Below, in pieces: positions 1-9,380 of a stretch of DNA of 46,355 nucleotides. How positions within the stretch are numbered: position 1 is the stretch's first letter; each line of letters opens with the position of its first letter. The position numbers and the translations under genes are program-made. The stretch spans positions 1 through 46,355 of the forward strand of contig CALUXR010000015.1 in assembly GCA_944324795.1 (NCBI GenBank). The letters are read 5' to 3'. The notes under the pieces are model-generated. The model searched no databases. It saw nothing but the letters and a program-made list of their open reading frames with translations, and was not told where the DNA came from. Origin of the DNA: an uncultured Acholeplasmatales bacterium (GTDB taxonomy: Bacteria > Bacillota_I > Bacilli_A > Acholeplasmatales > Anaeroplasmataceae).

Positions 1-51
1 AAAGAAAAAGCTATAAGAGACATTACAAATTTGTTCAATTCACGATTTTAG
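1..51 (+). CDS. Possible C-terminal tail of a gene cut by the window edge
   Basis: Frame 1 is open from the first base and ends in TAG at 49-51, giving about 16 residues ending in LFNSRF. It could be the end of a gene lying to the left, or chance. The piece is too short to assign a family, and no terminator hairpin follows it. Confidence 0.25.
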   Translation, partial: KEKAIRDITNLFNSRF

Positions 52-104
52 TTATACTTTTTTAAGAAGATATCGTTTTCATGTTAATTTCTCCTTTCAG
101 TTTA

Positions 105-132
105 ATTATAACAGAAAATATAGATAATGCAA
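105..132 (-). promoter_or_regulatory. Minus-strand promoter with extended -10
   Basis: On the minus strand TTGCAT (132-127) and TATAAT (110-105) are separated by 16 bases, and a TG one base before the -10 gives TGTTATAAT. An AAAGGAG ribosome site (about 98-92) and an ATG (82-80) follow at good spacing, but that frame stops after six codons. The signals look functional although no intact gene follows. Confidence 0.55.
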
Positions 133-141
133 GCGCTTTTA
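128..141 (-). promoter_or_regulatory. cre-like box over the -35 of the minus-strand promoter
   Basis: Read on the minus strand the box is TAAAAGCGCTTGCA. It fits the CcpA-site consensus TGWAARCGYTWNCW at 13 of 14 positions, the mismatch being the second base. It overlaps the -35 element of the adjacent minus-strand promoter, the usual geometry for repression. That CcpA binds here is inference; no ccpA gene is in the window. Confidence 0.45.
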
Positions 142-210
142 AATTTTTTAAGCAAAAAATAAGATTATAAAAATATTTTTTACTTAGATATACTTTTTAA
201 CACCATTTAA

Positions 211-230
211 TGTTATAATTTAGGAAAGGA
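211..230 (+). promoter_or_regulatory. Extended -10 and ribosome site of the ABC gene pair
   Basis: TGTTATAAT (211-219) is an extended -10; the -35 region (about 191-196, TACTTT) is weak. An AGGAAAGGA ribosome site (222-230) follows. Three in-frame ATGs come next (233, 236, 242). The ribosome site ends only two bases before 233, so 242 is the best-spaced start and also aligns with the start of the downstream paralogue. Confidence 0.5.
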
Positions 231-241
231 AGATGATGTTT

Positions 242-2326
242 ATGAAAATTAAAAATGTTACTAAAAGATATAAAAATAAAATAGCTTTAGATAACGTTAA
301 TATAGATATTGATACATTGGGACTTACTTTCATTTTAGGGGAAAGTGGAAGTGGTAAAACTACATTACTTAATTTAATAGGTGGGATAGATAAGGTAAAT
401 GAAGGAAGTATTTTATTCGATGATATAGATATTGTAAAATTAAGTGATAAAGAATTAGATGAATATAGGAATAAAAATATTGGTTTTATTTTTCAAGAAT
501 ATAATTTAATTGATGAATTAAGTGTTAGTGAAAATTTATCTTTAATCTTAAAAATGAGAGGAATAAAAGAAAAAGATAAAATTTTAAACAAATATTTTAA
601 TTTAGTTGATTTAGACTATGATGAATTTAAAAATAAAAAAGTGTATGAATGTTCGGGCGGAGAAAGACAAAGAATAGTAATAATAAGAGCTTTATTAAAA
701 AGTCCTAAAATTATATTATGTGATGAACCAACAGGAGCCTTAGATTCGAAAACAAGTAAATTAATACTAGATATTTTAAAAGATATATCTAGAACTAAAC
801 AAGTAATTATAGTGTCTCATGATAAAGATTTAGCTAATGAATATGCTGATAGAATAATATCATTAGAAGATGGTAAAATTATTAAAGATGAAATAATAAA
901 TGAACAAAACAAAAGTGATAATAAATTAATATTTAAAAAAACTAAATTGCCTTTAAAACATATGCTAAAAATAGGATTAAATAATTATAAGAAACATCCA
1001 ATAAGAATTGGCTTTATAATGCTGTTTTTAACATTATCTATGGCTTTATTTATGATAACATTAAACTTTATTTTTTTAAATCAAAAAGAAATGAAATATG
1101 ATTATATAAATAATAATGAATTTGAGATAGTAAAAATAGATAAAAGAAATTATGAATTGAATCAAAATAGTAGTATTTTTGAGGGCGATATAGAATCGTT
1201 ATTTATAGATGATTATTTAGAAAAAGATGAGCCTATTTTAATAGATGATTATGATTTTCTAAATAATATGATAGATGGTGTTGGCATACTATATCAAGAT
1301 ACACTCACAGCCCCATTTGTTGATGAGTATAATTCTATTTATGATTTAGAAGGTTTAAAGTCAACAGTATTACCTATTCTTCCTTCGTCTGGTGGTTATG
1401 CTTATGCTGATTATGAAGAAATTGTTGATATTGTTAGTATAGTGGGAACATATCCTAAAAATGATGATGAAATAATGATATCAAAAGATTATTTTCAGAC
1501 TTTTAAAATGTTTGGCTATAAGGATAGCGAAACAAAAGAAGAAATAAAAATAAATGATTATGATGACTTAATAGGAAAAAAAATAATTTTACATTTTGAA
1601 GATGAATTTAAATGGAAGAAGATTGTAGGAATTTATGATGGTGCCAATATTGATATAAATTATAAAGACGGATCGACAAGAACTTATGCATATTATCACG
1701 CAATTTATCTCACAAAAAATTCTTATTTTAATGAATTAAAGACTGATGGATATTTATTTTTTATTAAGTTTAATAAATTAGATTTAAAGAAAATTGTTGA
1801 TTTAAATCATAATTTAATTAATAATAAAAATTCTGATAAATCATATACGCAATATTTAATTTTAGATTTAAATAATGGTTTTGATGCTATTGATGATCTA
1901 TTTTATGCAATTACCTTTTTTAATAATTTTTTAAATACATTTGGGATTATATTTTCAGTAATTTCTATATTATTAATGTTTAATACATTTAAAACGTTTA
2001 TTAATAAACAAGAAAAGAAAATCGGTATATTAAAAACATTAGGTGTTAATAGACTTAGCATTAATAGTATTTATATTTCTATAGCTATTATAGAAGCTAT
2101 AATAGTGATCATATTAAGTAGTATAATATGTATATTTACAATGCCTATTTTCAATGATTATATTACTGAACAAACTAATATAAATGTATTAAGGTATCAT
2201 TTTAGTAGTAGTTTAATTGTATTATTAATCATAATTTCAGTAATCATTTTATCTATAATAATTCCATTAATTAAATTAAATAAAAAAACGCCAATCGAGA
2301 TAATTAAAGAAGGTAAGGCTAAATGA
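242..2326 (+). CDS. ABC transporter ATPase fused to FtsX/MacB-type permease
   Basis: A single chain joins an ABC ATPase to a permease of the MacB/FtsX superfamily, which usually exports peptides or lipoproteins or confers resistance to antimicrobial peptides. The ATPase half shows Walker A GESGSGKTT near residue 35, a Q-loop FQEYN, signature CSGGERQR, Walker B LCDEPTGALD and an H-loop VSHD. A membrane helix follows at about 255-278, then an extracytoplasmic domain of about 280 residues, then three C-terminal helices (about 558-583, 611-636, 657-677), the standard FtsX layout. The stop TGA overlaps the ATG of the next gene, so the two are translationally coupled and probably form a heterodimer. 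The substrate cannot be told from sequence. No sensor kinase gene is adjacent, unlike typical Bce modules. Confidence 0.88.
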   Translation: MKIKNVTKRYKNKIALDNVNIDIDTLGLTFILGESGSGKTTLLNLIGGIDKVNEGSILFDDIDIVKLSDKELDEYRNKNIGFIFQEYNLIDELSVSENLSLILKMRGIKEKDKILNKYFNLVDLDYDEFKNKKVYECSGGERQRIVIIRALLKSPKIILCDEPTGALDSKTSKLILDILKDISRTKQVIIVSHDKDLANEYADRIISLEDGKIIKDEIINEQNKSDNKLIFKKTKLPLKHMLKIGLNNYKKHPIRIGFIMLFLTLSMALFMITLNFIFLNQKEMKYDYINNNEFEIVKIDKRNYELNQNSSIFEGDIESLFIDDYLEKDEPILIDDYDFLNNMIDGVGILYQDTLTAPFVDEYNSIYDLEGLKSTVLPILPSSGGYAYADYEEIVDIVSIVGTYPKNDDEIMISKDYFQTFKMFGYKDSETKEEIKINDYDDLIGKKIILHFEDEFKWKKIVGIYDGANIDINYKDGSTRTYAYYHAIYLTKNSYFNELKTDGYLFFIKFNKLDLKKIVDLNHNLINNKNSDKSYTQYLILDLNNGFDAIDDLFYAITFFNNFLNTFGIIFSVISILLMFNTFKTFINKQEKKIGILKTLGVNRLSINSIYISIAIIEAIIVIILSSIICIFTMPIFNDYITEQTNINVLRYHFSSSLIVLLIIISVIILSIIIPLIKLNKKTPIEIIKEGKAK

Positions 2327-4593
2327 TTTTAAAAAATGTTAGCAAAATATATAACAATAATAAGATAGCTATAGATAATATTTCTTTAACTTTACCTAAT
2401 AAAGGATTAATATTTATTTTAGGTAAAAGTGGAAGTGGTAAGTCAACTTTACTTAATTTAATTGGTGGTATAGATAGGGTAAGTAATGGAAGCATTATTG
2501 TAGATGATTATAAAATAGAAGAATTAAATGATGCTAGTTTAGCTAGTTATCGTAATTCTTATTGTGGTTTTGTTTTTCAAGAATATAATTTGATTGAATC
2601 TTTAAATGTTTATGACAATGTTAAATTAGCTATAGATTTAAAGGGACTTAAAGAAGAATTTGTTTCAACTTATTTAAATAAGGTTGGTTTATTCAACTTT
2701 GAAAAGAAAAAAATAGGTGAATGTTCTGGTGGTGAAAAACAAAGAATAGCGATAGCCAGAGCTTTAATTAAAGAACCTAATATAATATTATGTGATGAGG
2801 TAACTGCGGCACTAGATAGTAAGAATAGTTACAATTTAATGGCTTTATTAAAAGATTTAGCAAAAGAAAGACTTGTTATTGTAGTGAGTCATAATGAAAA
2901 TTTAGCCAATTTATTTGCTGATGGTATCATTAAATTAAAAGATGGTAAAGTTATAGAAAATAATTTAATAGATGCCAAAAATTTTAATGAACATGTTAAA
3001 TTAAAAGAATCTAAATTAAATAATAGAACTAAATTTAAACTAGCATCATTGAATATTAAAACTTTTCCTATTAGAACTATTTTTAACATTATTTTATTAT
3101 CTTTATCGTTTTTATTATTAATCTTTTTTACTTTTATTAATATGTTAGATTTTAATAAAATTCATTTAAATACCATCAATAAATCAAATTATAATTATGT
3201 AACAATAAATAAAAAACATAATGGATATGATATTAATTTAAATGAGTCAGATGTCTATTATTTAGATAATATATTTAATAATTCAATAGGTGTAGTTAAT
3301 AAAGAATTATCATTAAATAATGTTAATTATAATGATGATTTATTATATTATAGTATCTTACCTAGAGGATATACATTTAATAGTGATGTTTTTAATAATT
3401 TTAATGTATTAGGAAGATTACCAAATAATGATAATGAAATAGCTATAAGTAAATTTTTAAATGAAATAATTACATATAATGGCCTAATAGATAAAGAAAT
3501 TGATACTATGTTAAATGATGTTTTAATAGTCGATAATAAAAGTTATCAAGTTGTAGGTATTATTGATACTAATTTTACTGATAAATTTAATTATTTAAAG
3601 AAAAATAATGATGAAGAATTATTAATAGAATATATTAATTATTTAAACAGTGATATATCTTCTTTAATTGTTTTTAATAAAAATAACATTAATAATATTA
3701 TTGATATTACAAATAATCCTATTTTAATAAATGAAAATAGTAATAGATTATTAAATAATATTATTTTAATAGATGAAACCTATGATTATAAAATTATTAA
3801 TGATGAAGAAGGTATAATAATTCCTATTTATACTTATCTTGAAATACTTAGTGATCTTAATTTTGATTTGTCAATTTTTAATGGTTCTGATTATTATGAA
3901 ACATTTATTAATAATATTTCATTATTTAAAGACACATTTAAAAATTTATATCTTAATACTTTAGCTAAAGATTATAAATATAAAGTTGTTGGTGTTTATG
4001 ATAATAATTCAAATAATGTTTTAATGACTAAAGAGTTATTCGATATTATTTATCAAGATATTAGTGGCATTTATGATAATGTATTAGTAGATAAAAGTAA
4101 TCTTAATTTAAATAAAATTAAAGATTTAGATAATTCATATTTGTTAGAAGAAAATATACTTAATAATATAAACAATTTTAAAACAAACATTAATAACTTT
4201 AGGATTCCTTTAGTTATTATTACAATAATATTATTAATTATGGCAGTTGGTATTTTTATAATTAATATAAATACTACTTTAACTGATAAAACTAATATAA
4301 TAGCTATATTAAAAATGCTTGGATGTAGTAATAAGAATATATTTGGGATTATTGTTATAAATATATTACCATTTATTTTACTTACTTTTTTAACCTCTAC
4401 AATTCTAAGTTTCTTTTTATTTAATTATTTTGCGAACTTAATATATATTATTTATTCTATTAATTTAACTATTAATGTATTAAGTTATTTATTTATTGTG
4501 TTTATATTGATAATTATTTCTATAATAACTATCTATATTACATTTAAGAAGATTAATAAGTTGAATTTGATAGAAATGTTTCATTTTGAATAG
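2323..4593 (+). CDS. ABC transporter ATPase-FtsX permease fusion, second subunit
   Basis: This is a paralogue of the preceding gene with the same ATPase-then-permease order. Walker A is GKSGSGKST near residue 35, the signature is CSGGEKQR and the switch region is VSHN. Walker B reads LCDEVTAALD: the usual Pro of the DEPT segment is Val, while the catalytic Glu is kept. One helix lies at about 252-276, an Asn-rich outer domain follows, and three hydrophobic segments close the protein from about residue 627. The start overlaps the upstream stop (ATGA at 2323-2326). Obligate partnership with the first protein is inferred from this coupling. Confidence 0.87.
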   Translation: MILKNVSKIYNNNKIAIDNISLTLPNKGLIFILGKSGSGKSTLLNLIGGIDRVSNGSIIVDDYKIEELNDASLASYRNSYCGFVFQEYNLIESLNVYDNVKLAIDLKGLKEEFVSTYLNKVGLFNFEKKKIGECSGGEKQRIAIARALIKEPNIILCDEVTAALDSKNSYNLMALLKDLAKERLVIVVSHNENLANLFADGIIKLKDGKVIENNLIDAKNFNEHVKLKESKLNNRTKFKLASLNIKTFPIRTIFNIILLSLSFLLLIFFTFINMLDFNKIHLNTINKSNYNYVTINKKHNGYDINLNESDVYYLDNIFNNSIGVVNKELSLNNVNYNDDLLYYSILPRGYTFNSDVFNNFNVLGRLPNNDNEIAISKFLNEIITYNGLIDKEIDTMLNDVLIVDNKSYQVVGIIDTNFTDKFNYLKKNNDEELLIEYINYLNSDISSLIVFNKNNINNIIDITNNPILINENSNRLLNNIILIDETYDYKIINDEEGIIIPIYTYLEILSDLNFDLSIFNGSDYYETFINNISLFKDTFKNLYLNTLAKDYKYKVVGVYDNNSNNVLMTKELFDIIYQDISGIYDNVLVDKSNLNLNKIKDLDNSYLLEENILNNINNFKTNINNFRIPLVIITIILLIMAVGIFIININTTLTDKTNIIAILKMLGCSNKNIFGIIVINILPFILLTFLTSTILSFFLFNYFANLIYIIYSINLTINVLSYLFIVFILIIISIITIYITFKKINKLNLIEMFHFE

Positions 4594-4611
4594 CTCTTAT
4601 GAGCTATTTTT
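4589..4611 (+). terminator. Intrinsic terminator after the ABC pair
   Basis: AATAGCTC and GAGCTATT form an 8-bp stem around a TTAT loop and run into a T tract. The stem includes the stop codon of the upstream gene. Confidence 0.7.
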
Positions 4612-4643
4612 AATTATGTATGGTTATTATTTAAATTTTAATA

Positions 4644-4680
4644 TATAATATTTATAGTATAAGCACTAATAGAAAGGAGT
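4644..4680 (+). promoter_or_regulatory. Candidate -10 and ribosome site of the helicase gene
   Basis: TATAAT at 4644-4649 follows the terminator, and GAAAGGAG (4672-4679) precedes the ATG at 4687. No convincing -35 is visible, so only the -10 and ribosome site are supported. Confidence 0.4.
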
Positions 4681-4686
4681 AATATA

Positions 4687-7600
4687 ATGGTAATTGATGA
4701 TATATTAAGAAATGAGCTTTTAAGGTTACGAAAAAGATTGAGAGAAGAAAGTAGAGCTAAAGAAACGCCACTAATTTTTAGTGATCGTGATTTAGAATTA
4801 TTGATTAAAGAAAAGCCAGATAATAAAGAAAAACTGCAAAATGTAGCGAAAATTGATTATAGATACCAAACAGATATATTATCTATTATTACTTCTTTAA
4901 AAAATAATAGTGAAGATATGTTATCTTTAAGTGATGAAGTAAGAAATACATTAAAAGAATTGGAGAAAAAACTAATTGAAATTAATAAAAGAAATAGAAT
5001 GCTTTACTTACCTAAATTGCCTGTAGCTTCTTTCGATTTAAATAAAACAACTAGTGATCCTTTTGATCTATTATTTAGGCATAAGATGTTTAGAATTACA
5101 AGTCAAATGGGCGATGCTTATAAAATCTTTAATATGGTATATCGTGATTATTCTAAGAATTATCGTGATAAAGGTATTACAGATTTATATGTTGGTTTTC
5201 CTTTTATTAAAGGTAAAATGGCTGATGATTTTTATATTCAGGCCCCACTTGCCTTATTTCCTATTAGTATGGAAAAAGGAATTGATTATATTAGAATTAA
5301 ATTAGATTCTGCAAGGGAAGTTACTTATAATAGCCATTTATTGCTTGCCTATTATAAGTTTCATGAAATTAATAAAAGTTTACCAAATGTTATTATTGAA
5401 GATTTAAATTTAGCTAATTTTTATGATAATTTAATTAAATTTTATGAAGAAGAAGGCATTCATTTTTATACTTGTCACAAAGAAAATATGCCATTTATAC
5501 CAGTTAATAAGGATAGTTTAAAATATTATAAAATAGATGACTATAGTGTTGAAGCTTATGCAATATTAGCTAGATTTTCTTCATATTCAACAATTTTACA
5601 ACATGATTTTAGATTGATGTTAGATAATAACATTATAACTAAAAATTTAAATAAATTGCTTGCTAGTGGTAATGCTAATTTTAATACAGCGGTTAAATGT
5701 CCTTTAGAACTTGATTATGTTGGTGAACTTAATAGCTCACAAGAAGAGGTTATTAGAGAAATCAATATTAAAGATGCGGTTGTAGTTGAAGGCCCTCCTG
5801 GGACAGGAAAAAGTCAAACTATTACAAGTCTAGTTACTAATTTTGTTTTAAATGATAAGAATGTTTTATTAGTTTCTGAAAAAAAGGCTGCATTAGATGT
5901 TGTTTATTCTAGACTTGGAATATTAAATAAATTTGCCTTACAAATTGATGATGTTAATGATAAAGATGGTTTTTATCAAAGTTTAAATAAAATATTTAGT
6001 ACTGACGATTTAAAGAATTTTAATTGTGAACAAGGTGAATTAATTAATATTGATAATGAAATTAACATATTTATTAAGCGTTTTAAAAGAATTAATGATA
6101 CTTTTTATAAAGAAAATGACTTTAAAGTGATTCCAAGCGAAATATATTTAGAAACTAAAGGTTTTAATTTAAACAATCCTAGTGATAAGATTAGTTATAA
6201 TGCTTTAGTTTCAACACTTAAAGATTATAATTTTAAAGATTTAAAGTATCCTGAAATTTATGATAGTTACCATAAATTTAGTGATATAGGTTTTTTAAAT
6301 AAAGTTTTAATTTATAAACAATATGCTAATAGTTTTATTTCTTATTTAAAAGAAGATTTAACAGAATTAATATTAATAGATGTAAGAAAAGAAGGAAGAG
6401 AATTAAGCAATATTATTAATATTTATAAAGATAAAATTTTTAAAAGAAAAGCTAAAAAAGTTATTAATAATTTTGCTAAAAAATATTTTATGATCAATAA
6501 TCGTAAAATAAGAAAACATATTTTAGAACTTGGAATAAATATTTCTGATTTAGATGATTATTTAATTTATGTAGATGGTAAAAAGATGTTTAATAGCTTA
6601 ACTAAGCCAAATATTTATTATTTAGACGCACTTAGATTAGTTATTAAAGATATTGAACATGACCCTTTAAAAGCTAATTATAAATTGTTAAATTATGTAT
6701 TATATAATTATATTACAAATTATGAAAAAACTCATAGTGAAGTGTTAGCTGATATTCATAATTATAATGAATTATATAAAGCATTAGATAATTTATATTT
6801 AAAGAAACAAAATATTGTTTTAAATTTAGTTTATAACAAATTAAAAGAAAATGTTGATTATATTAGAAATAGTGATAAATGGGATGAATTAAATCATAAT
6901 ATTACCTCTTCAAAGAGAAAATATAATTTAGATAGATTTTTAAACAAATATTATAATTTATTTGATAAAGGAATTAAGATTTGGCTTATGACTCCTGAAG
7001 TTGTATCTAATGTTTTTCCACTTCTAGAAAAAAATTTTGATTTGGTTATTTTTGATGAGGCTAGTCAGTTATATATAGAAAAAAGTATACCTGCTATCTT
7101 TAGAGCTAAGAAATTGGTTGTTGCAGGAGATAGTAAACAGCTTCGACCTTCAAGTCTTGGTTCAGGTAGGTTAGATTATGAATTTGATGAATATGATGAT
7201 GATAATATAGCTCTTGAAGAAGAAAGTTTATTAGAGCTTGCTAAATATAAAATATTACCACCACTTGTTTTAAATTTCCATTATAGATCAAAATATCAAG
7301 AATTAATATCATTTTCAAATTATGCTTTTTATGATGATGATTTATATATATCGCCAAATACTTGTGATAAAAGTAATGCGGCTATTAAAGTTTATAAGCT
7401 AGATAATGGATTGTGGCTAAATAGATCAAATAAGGAAGAAGCTTTAAAAGTTGTTCAAATTTTAAAAGATTTATTATTTAGCCGAAAATATAATGAAACG
7501 ATTGGTATTATTACTTTCAATAGTCAACAAAGAGATTTAATTGAAGATTTAATTGATTTAGAAAGTAGTAAAGACGCTAATTTTGCATCTTTAGTTAAAG

Positions 7601-8325
7601 CAGAATTTAATAGAGTTAAAGATGGAGAAGATATTGGTTTGTTTGTAAAAAACATTGAAAATGTTCAAGGTGATGAACGTGATATTATAATCTTTTCGGT
7701 TGGTTATGCTAAAAATGAAGCAGGAAAATTAGTTCATAATTTTGGTTGGTTGAATCAAAAAGGTGGCGAAAATAGATTGAATGTAGCTATTACAAGAGCT
7801 AAACAAAAAGTAATAATCGTAACATCTATTTCACCATATGATTTAAAAATTGAACAAACTACTAATTTAGGCCCACGTTTATTAAAAAAATATTTAGAAT
7901 ATTGTTTTGCTATATCTAATAATGATTTAAAAGCAGCCAAAGCATGTCTTTATTCTTTAAGAAGCAGCAATTTAATAAAAACTCCTAAAGAAGATGAAAT
8001 AGTTGCTGAAGTTTATCAAGAAATAAGAAGACGCGGCTTTACTTGTTTTGCTAATATTGGAGTTGGTAAATATAGTATAGCTTTAGCTATTAAACAAGAT
8101 GATAAATATTTACTAGGAATTGAATTTGATACTAAATTGTTTAGAGATATTAAAAATGAACGTGAACGTGATTATAGTAGACGTAAATATATGGAAAGTA
8201 GAGGCTGGCATATTTATCGAATTTGGGTTATGAATTGGTGGCGTGATAAAGATAAAGAAATTGATAATATATGTAAAGAATTAGCTAATATTTGTAAAGA
8301 TAATATATATCAAATGAATGATTAA
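4687..8325 (+). CDS. DUF4011-type SF1 helicase with C-terminal nuclease-like domain
   Basis: A 1212-residue superfamily 1 (UPF1-like) helicase. Near residue 95 the motif LIEINKRNRMLYLPK matches the start of DUF4011. Helicase motifs follow in order: Walker A GPPGTGKS (about 369), VIFDEASQ (about 788), GDSKQLRPSS, NFHYRS, VQGDERD and the closing LNVAITRAKQ. The last 100 residues resemble the PD-(D/E)XK/Vsr-like REase_MTES_1575 domain: an RRRGF start, LGIEFD, an RERDY segment and GWHIYRIWVMNWW. The Asp expected in the IDLAV-like strand is Ala1132, so nuclease activity is doubtful. The same architecture occurs in some antiphage helicases (Hhe type), but no other defence gene is adjacent, so a defence role is inference. 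GAAAGGAG supports this start. Confidence 0.85.
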   Translation: MVIDDILRNELLRLRKRLREESRAKETPLIFSDRDLELLIKEKPDNKEKLQNVAKIDYRYQTDILSIITSLKNNSEDMLSLSDEVRNTLKELEKKLIEINKRNRMLYLPKLPVASFDLNKTTSDPFDLLFRHKMFRITSQMGDAYKIFNMVYRDYSKNYRDKGITDLYVGFPFIKGKMADDFYIQAPLALFPISMEKGIDYIRIKLDSAREVTYNSHLLLAYYKFHEINKSLPNVIIEDLNLANFYDNLIKFYEEEGIHFYTCHKENMPFIPVNKDSLKYYKIDDYSVEAYAILARFSSYSTILQHDFRLMLDNNIITKNLNKLLASGNANFNTAVKCPLELDYVGELNSSQEEVIREINIKDAVVVEGPPGTGKSQTITSLVTNFVLNDKNVLLVSEKKAALDVVYSRLGILNKFALQIDDVNDKDGFYQSLNKIFSTDDLKNFNCEQGELINIDNEINIFIKRFKRINDTFYKENDFKVIPSEIYLETKGFNLNNPSDKISYNALVSTLKDYNFKDLKYPEIYDSYHKFSDIGFLNKVLIYKQYANSFISYLKEDLTELILIDVRKEGRELSNIINIYKDKIFKRKAKKVINNFAKKYFMINNRKIRKHILELGINISDLDDYLIYVDGKKMFNSLTKPNIYYLDALRLVIKDIEHDPLKANYKLLNYVLYNYITNYEKTHSEVLADIHNYNELYKALDNLYLKKQNIVLNLVYNKLKENVDYIRNSDKWDELNHNITSSKRKYNLDRFLNKYYNLFDKGIKIWLMTPEVVSNVFPLLEKNFDLVIFDEASQLYIEKSIPAIFRAKKLVVAGDSKQLRPSSLGSGRLDYEFDEYDDDNIALEEESLLELAKYKILPPLVLNFHYRSKYQELISFSNYAFYDDDLYISPNTCDKSNAAIKVYKLDNGLWLNRSNKEEALKVVQILKDLLFSRKYNETIGIITFNSQQRDLIEDLIDLESSKDANFASLVKAEFNRVKDGEDIGLFVKNIENVQGDERDIIIFSVGYAKNEAGKLVHNFGWLNQKGGENRLNVAITRAKQKVIIVTSISPYDLKIEQTTNLGPRLLKKYLEYCFAISNNDLKAAKACLYSLRSSNLIKTPKEDEIVAEVYQEIRRRGFTCFANIGVGKYSIALAIKQDDKYLLGIEFDTKLFRDIKNERERDYSRRKYMESRGWHIYRIWVMNWWRDKDKEIDNICKELANICKDNIYQMND

Positions 8326-8347
8326 AAAGCTTTAATAGGAGGTTTTT

Positions 8348-9370
8348 ATGTGTAGTTTTTTAACTATAGAAAGCGATCAAAATGTATTTTGTGGAAGAAA
8401 TTTAGATTTTAATCGTCTTGTTAATAGTGGGGTAATTTTTATTCCTAAAAATAGTATTTATTATACGGTTGGTTCAAAATTAGAAAACAATCTAGAATAT
8501 GAACATAAAACTAAATATGATATTTTAGGAATAGGAACTAATCTTTTATTACCTAACCTAGCATTATATGACGCAATGAATGAATATGGTTTATGTGGTG
8601 GACAATTATATTTTAGAGAATATGCTAAATATAGTGAAAAGATCATTCCTAAGATAACACCTGTTATGCCACCTTATTTGGTTGGACATATTTTGGCTAA
8701 TTGTAAGAATATTAGTGAAGTTTTAGATTTTATTAAATCTATTACTTTAATAAACAGACCACTTTTAGGAAATGTAGCCAACTTACATTTTATATTTTCT
8801 GATAAAAGTGGTGAAAGTTTAGTTATTGAACAAACTGAAGATGGTCTTAAAACATATCGTAATCATTTAGGGATTTTAACTAATAGCCCAAGTTATAGCT
8901 ATCATATAGATAATTTAAGTAATTATTTAAATTTATTTAATTTAGATATTGAAGAAAAAACATTTAGTGATGTATTAATTAAACAATCATATTCAGGTAG
9001 TGGTTTAAGAGGCCTTCCTGGTGATTTTTCTAGCCCTAGTCGTTTTGTTAGATTAGCTTTTATAAAAGAATATGCTAAAACTTCTAAATCTGATTTAGAA
9101 AATGTAAATTATGTTTTTAATATGTTAGGTAATGTGTCTTTTATCGATGGTTTAGTAAAAATAACTAATAAAAGTGATATCTCTAAAATAGATACAACTA
9201 TTGGTGATTATGATTATACAATTTATAGTGTGGTTTATGATTTAGCTAATTTTAATATTTATTTTAAAACATATACTAATCAACAAATATTAGTTGTTGA
9301 TGGTAAAGAGTTAAATGATAATTATTTTTTAGAATTTAATTTTAAACCAGAATTTAAAAAAATAAAATAA
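8348..9370 (+). CDS. Choloylglycine hydrolase family protein (bile salt hydrolase / penicillin V acylase type)
   Basis: An N-terminal-nucleophile amidase of family C59. Met1 is followed by Cys2, which becomes the nucleophile after Met removal. Arg17 and Asp20 (GRNLDF), Asn78 (MNEYGL), Asn179 (LTNSP) and Arg232 (GLPGDFSSPSRFVR) occupy the positions of the conserved bile-salt-hydrolase active-site set. At 340 residues the length is typical, and there is no signal peptide, so the enzyme is cytoplasmic. It would cleave a C-N amide bond: conjugated bile salts if the cell lives in the gut, or acyl amides such as penicillin V or acyl-homoserine lactones. An AATAGGAGG ribosome site stands in front. 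It probably shares a transcript with the helicase (22-base gap). Family assignment is strong; the substrate is inferred. Confidence 0.9.
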   Translation: MCSFLTIESDQNVFCGRNLDFNRLVNSGVIFIPKNSIYYTVGSKLENNLEYEHKTKYDILGIGTNLLLPNLALYDAMNEYGLCGGQLYFREYAKYSEKIIPKITPVMPPYLVGHILANCKNISEVLDFIKSITLINRPLLGNVANLHFIFSDKSGESLVIEQTEDGLKTYRNHLGILTNSPSYSYHIDNLSNYLNLFNLDIEEKTFSDVLIKQSYSGSGLRGLPGDFSSPSRFVRLAFIKEYAKTSKSDLENVNYVFNMLGNVSFIDGLVKITNKSDISKIDTTIGDYDYTIYSVVYDLANFNIYFKTYTNQQILVVDGKELNDNYFLEFNFKPEFKKIK

Positions 9371-9380
9371 AGGAGATAGA

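Noticed and set aside
2889-3089. Minus-strand ORFs inside genes (for example here, at 7755-7940, 16450-16752 and 31234-31566)
   Set aside because: They lie wholly within well-supported genes, have no ribosome site and no recognisable motif.
5054-5305. Plus-strand out-of-frame ORF inside the helicase gene
   Set aside because: It is a hydrophobic shadow of the helicase reading frame without a ribosome site.
4687-8325. A multi-gene antiphage defence island around the helicase
   Set aside because: The neighbours are a transporter pair, an amidase, a BofA-like protein and a peptidase; no methylase, effector or toxin is present.
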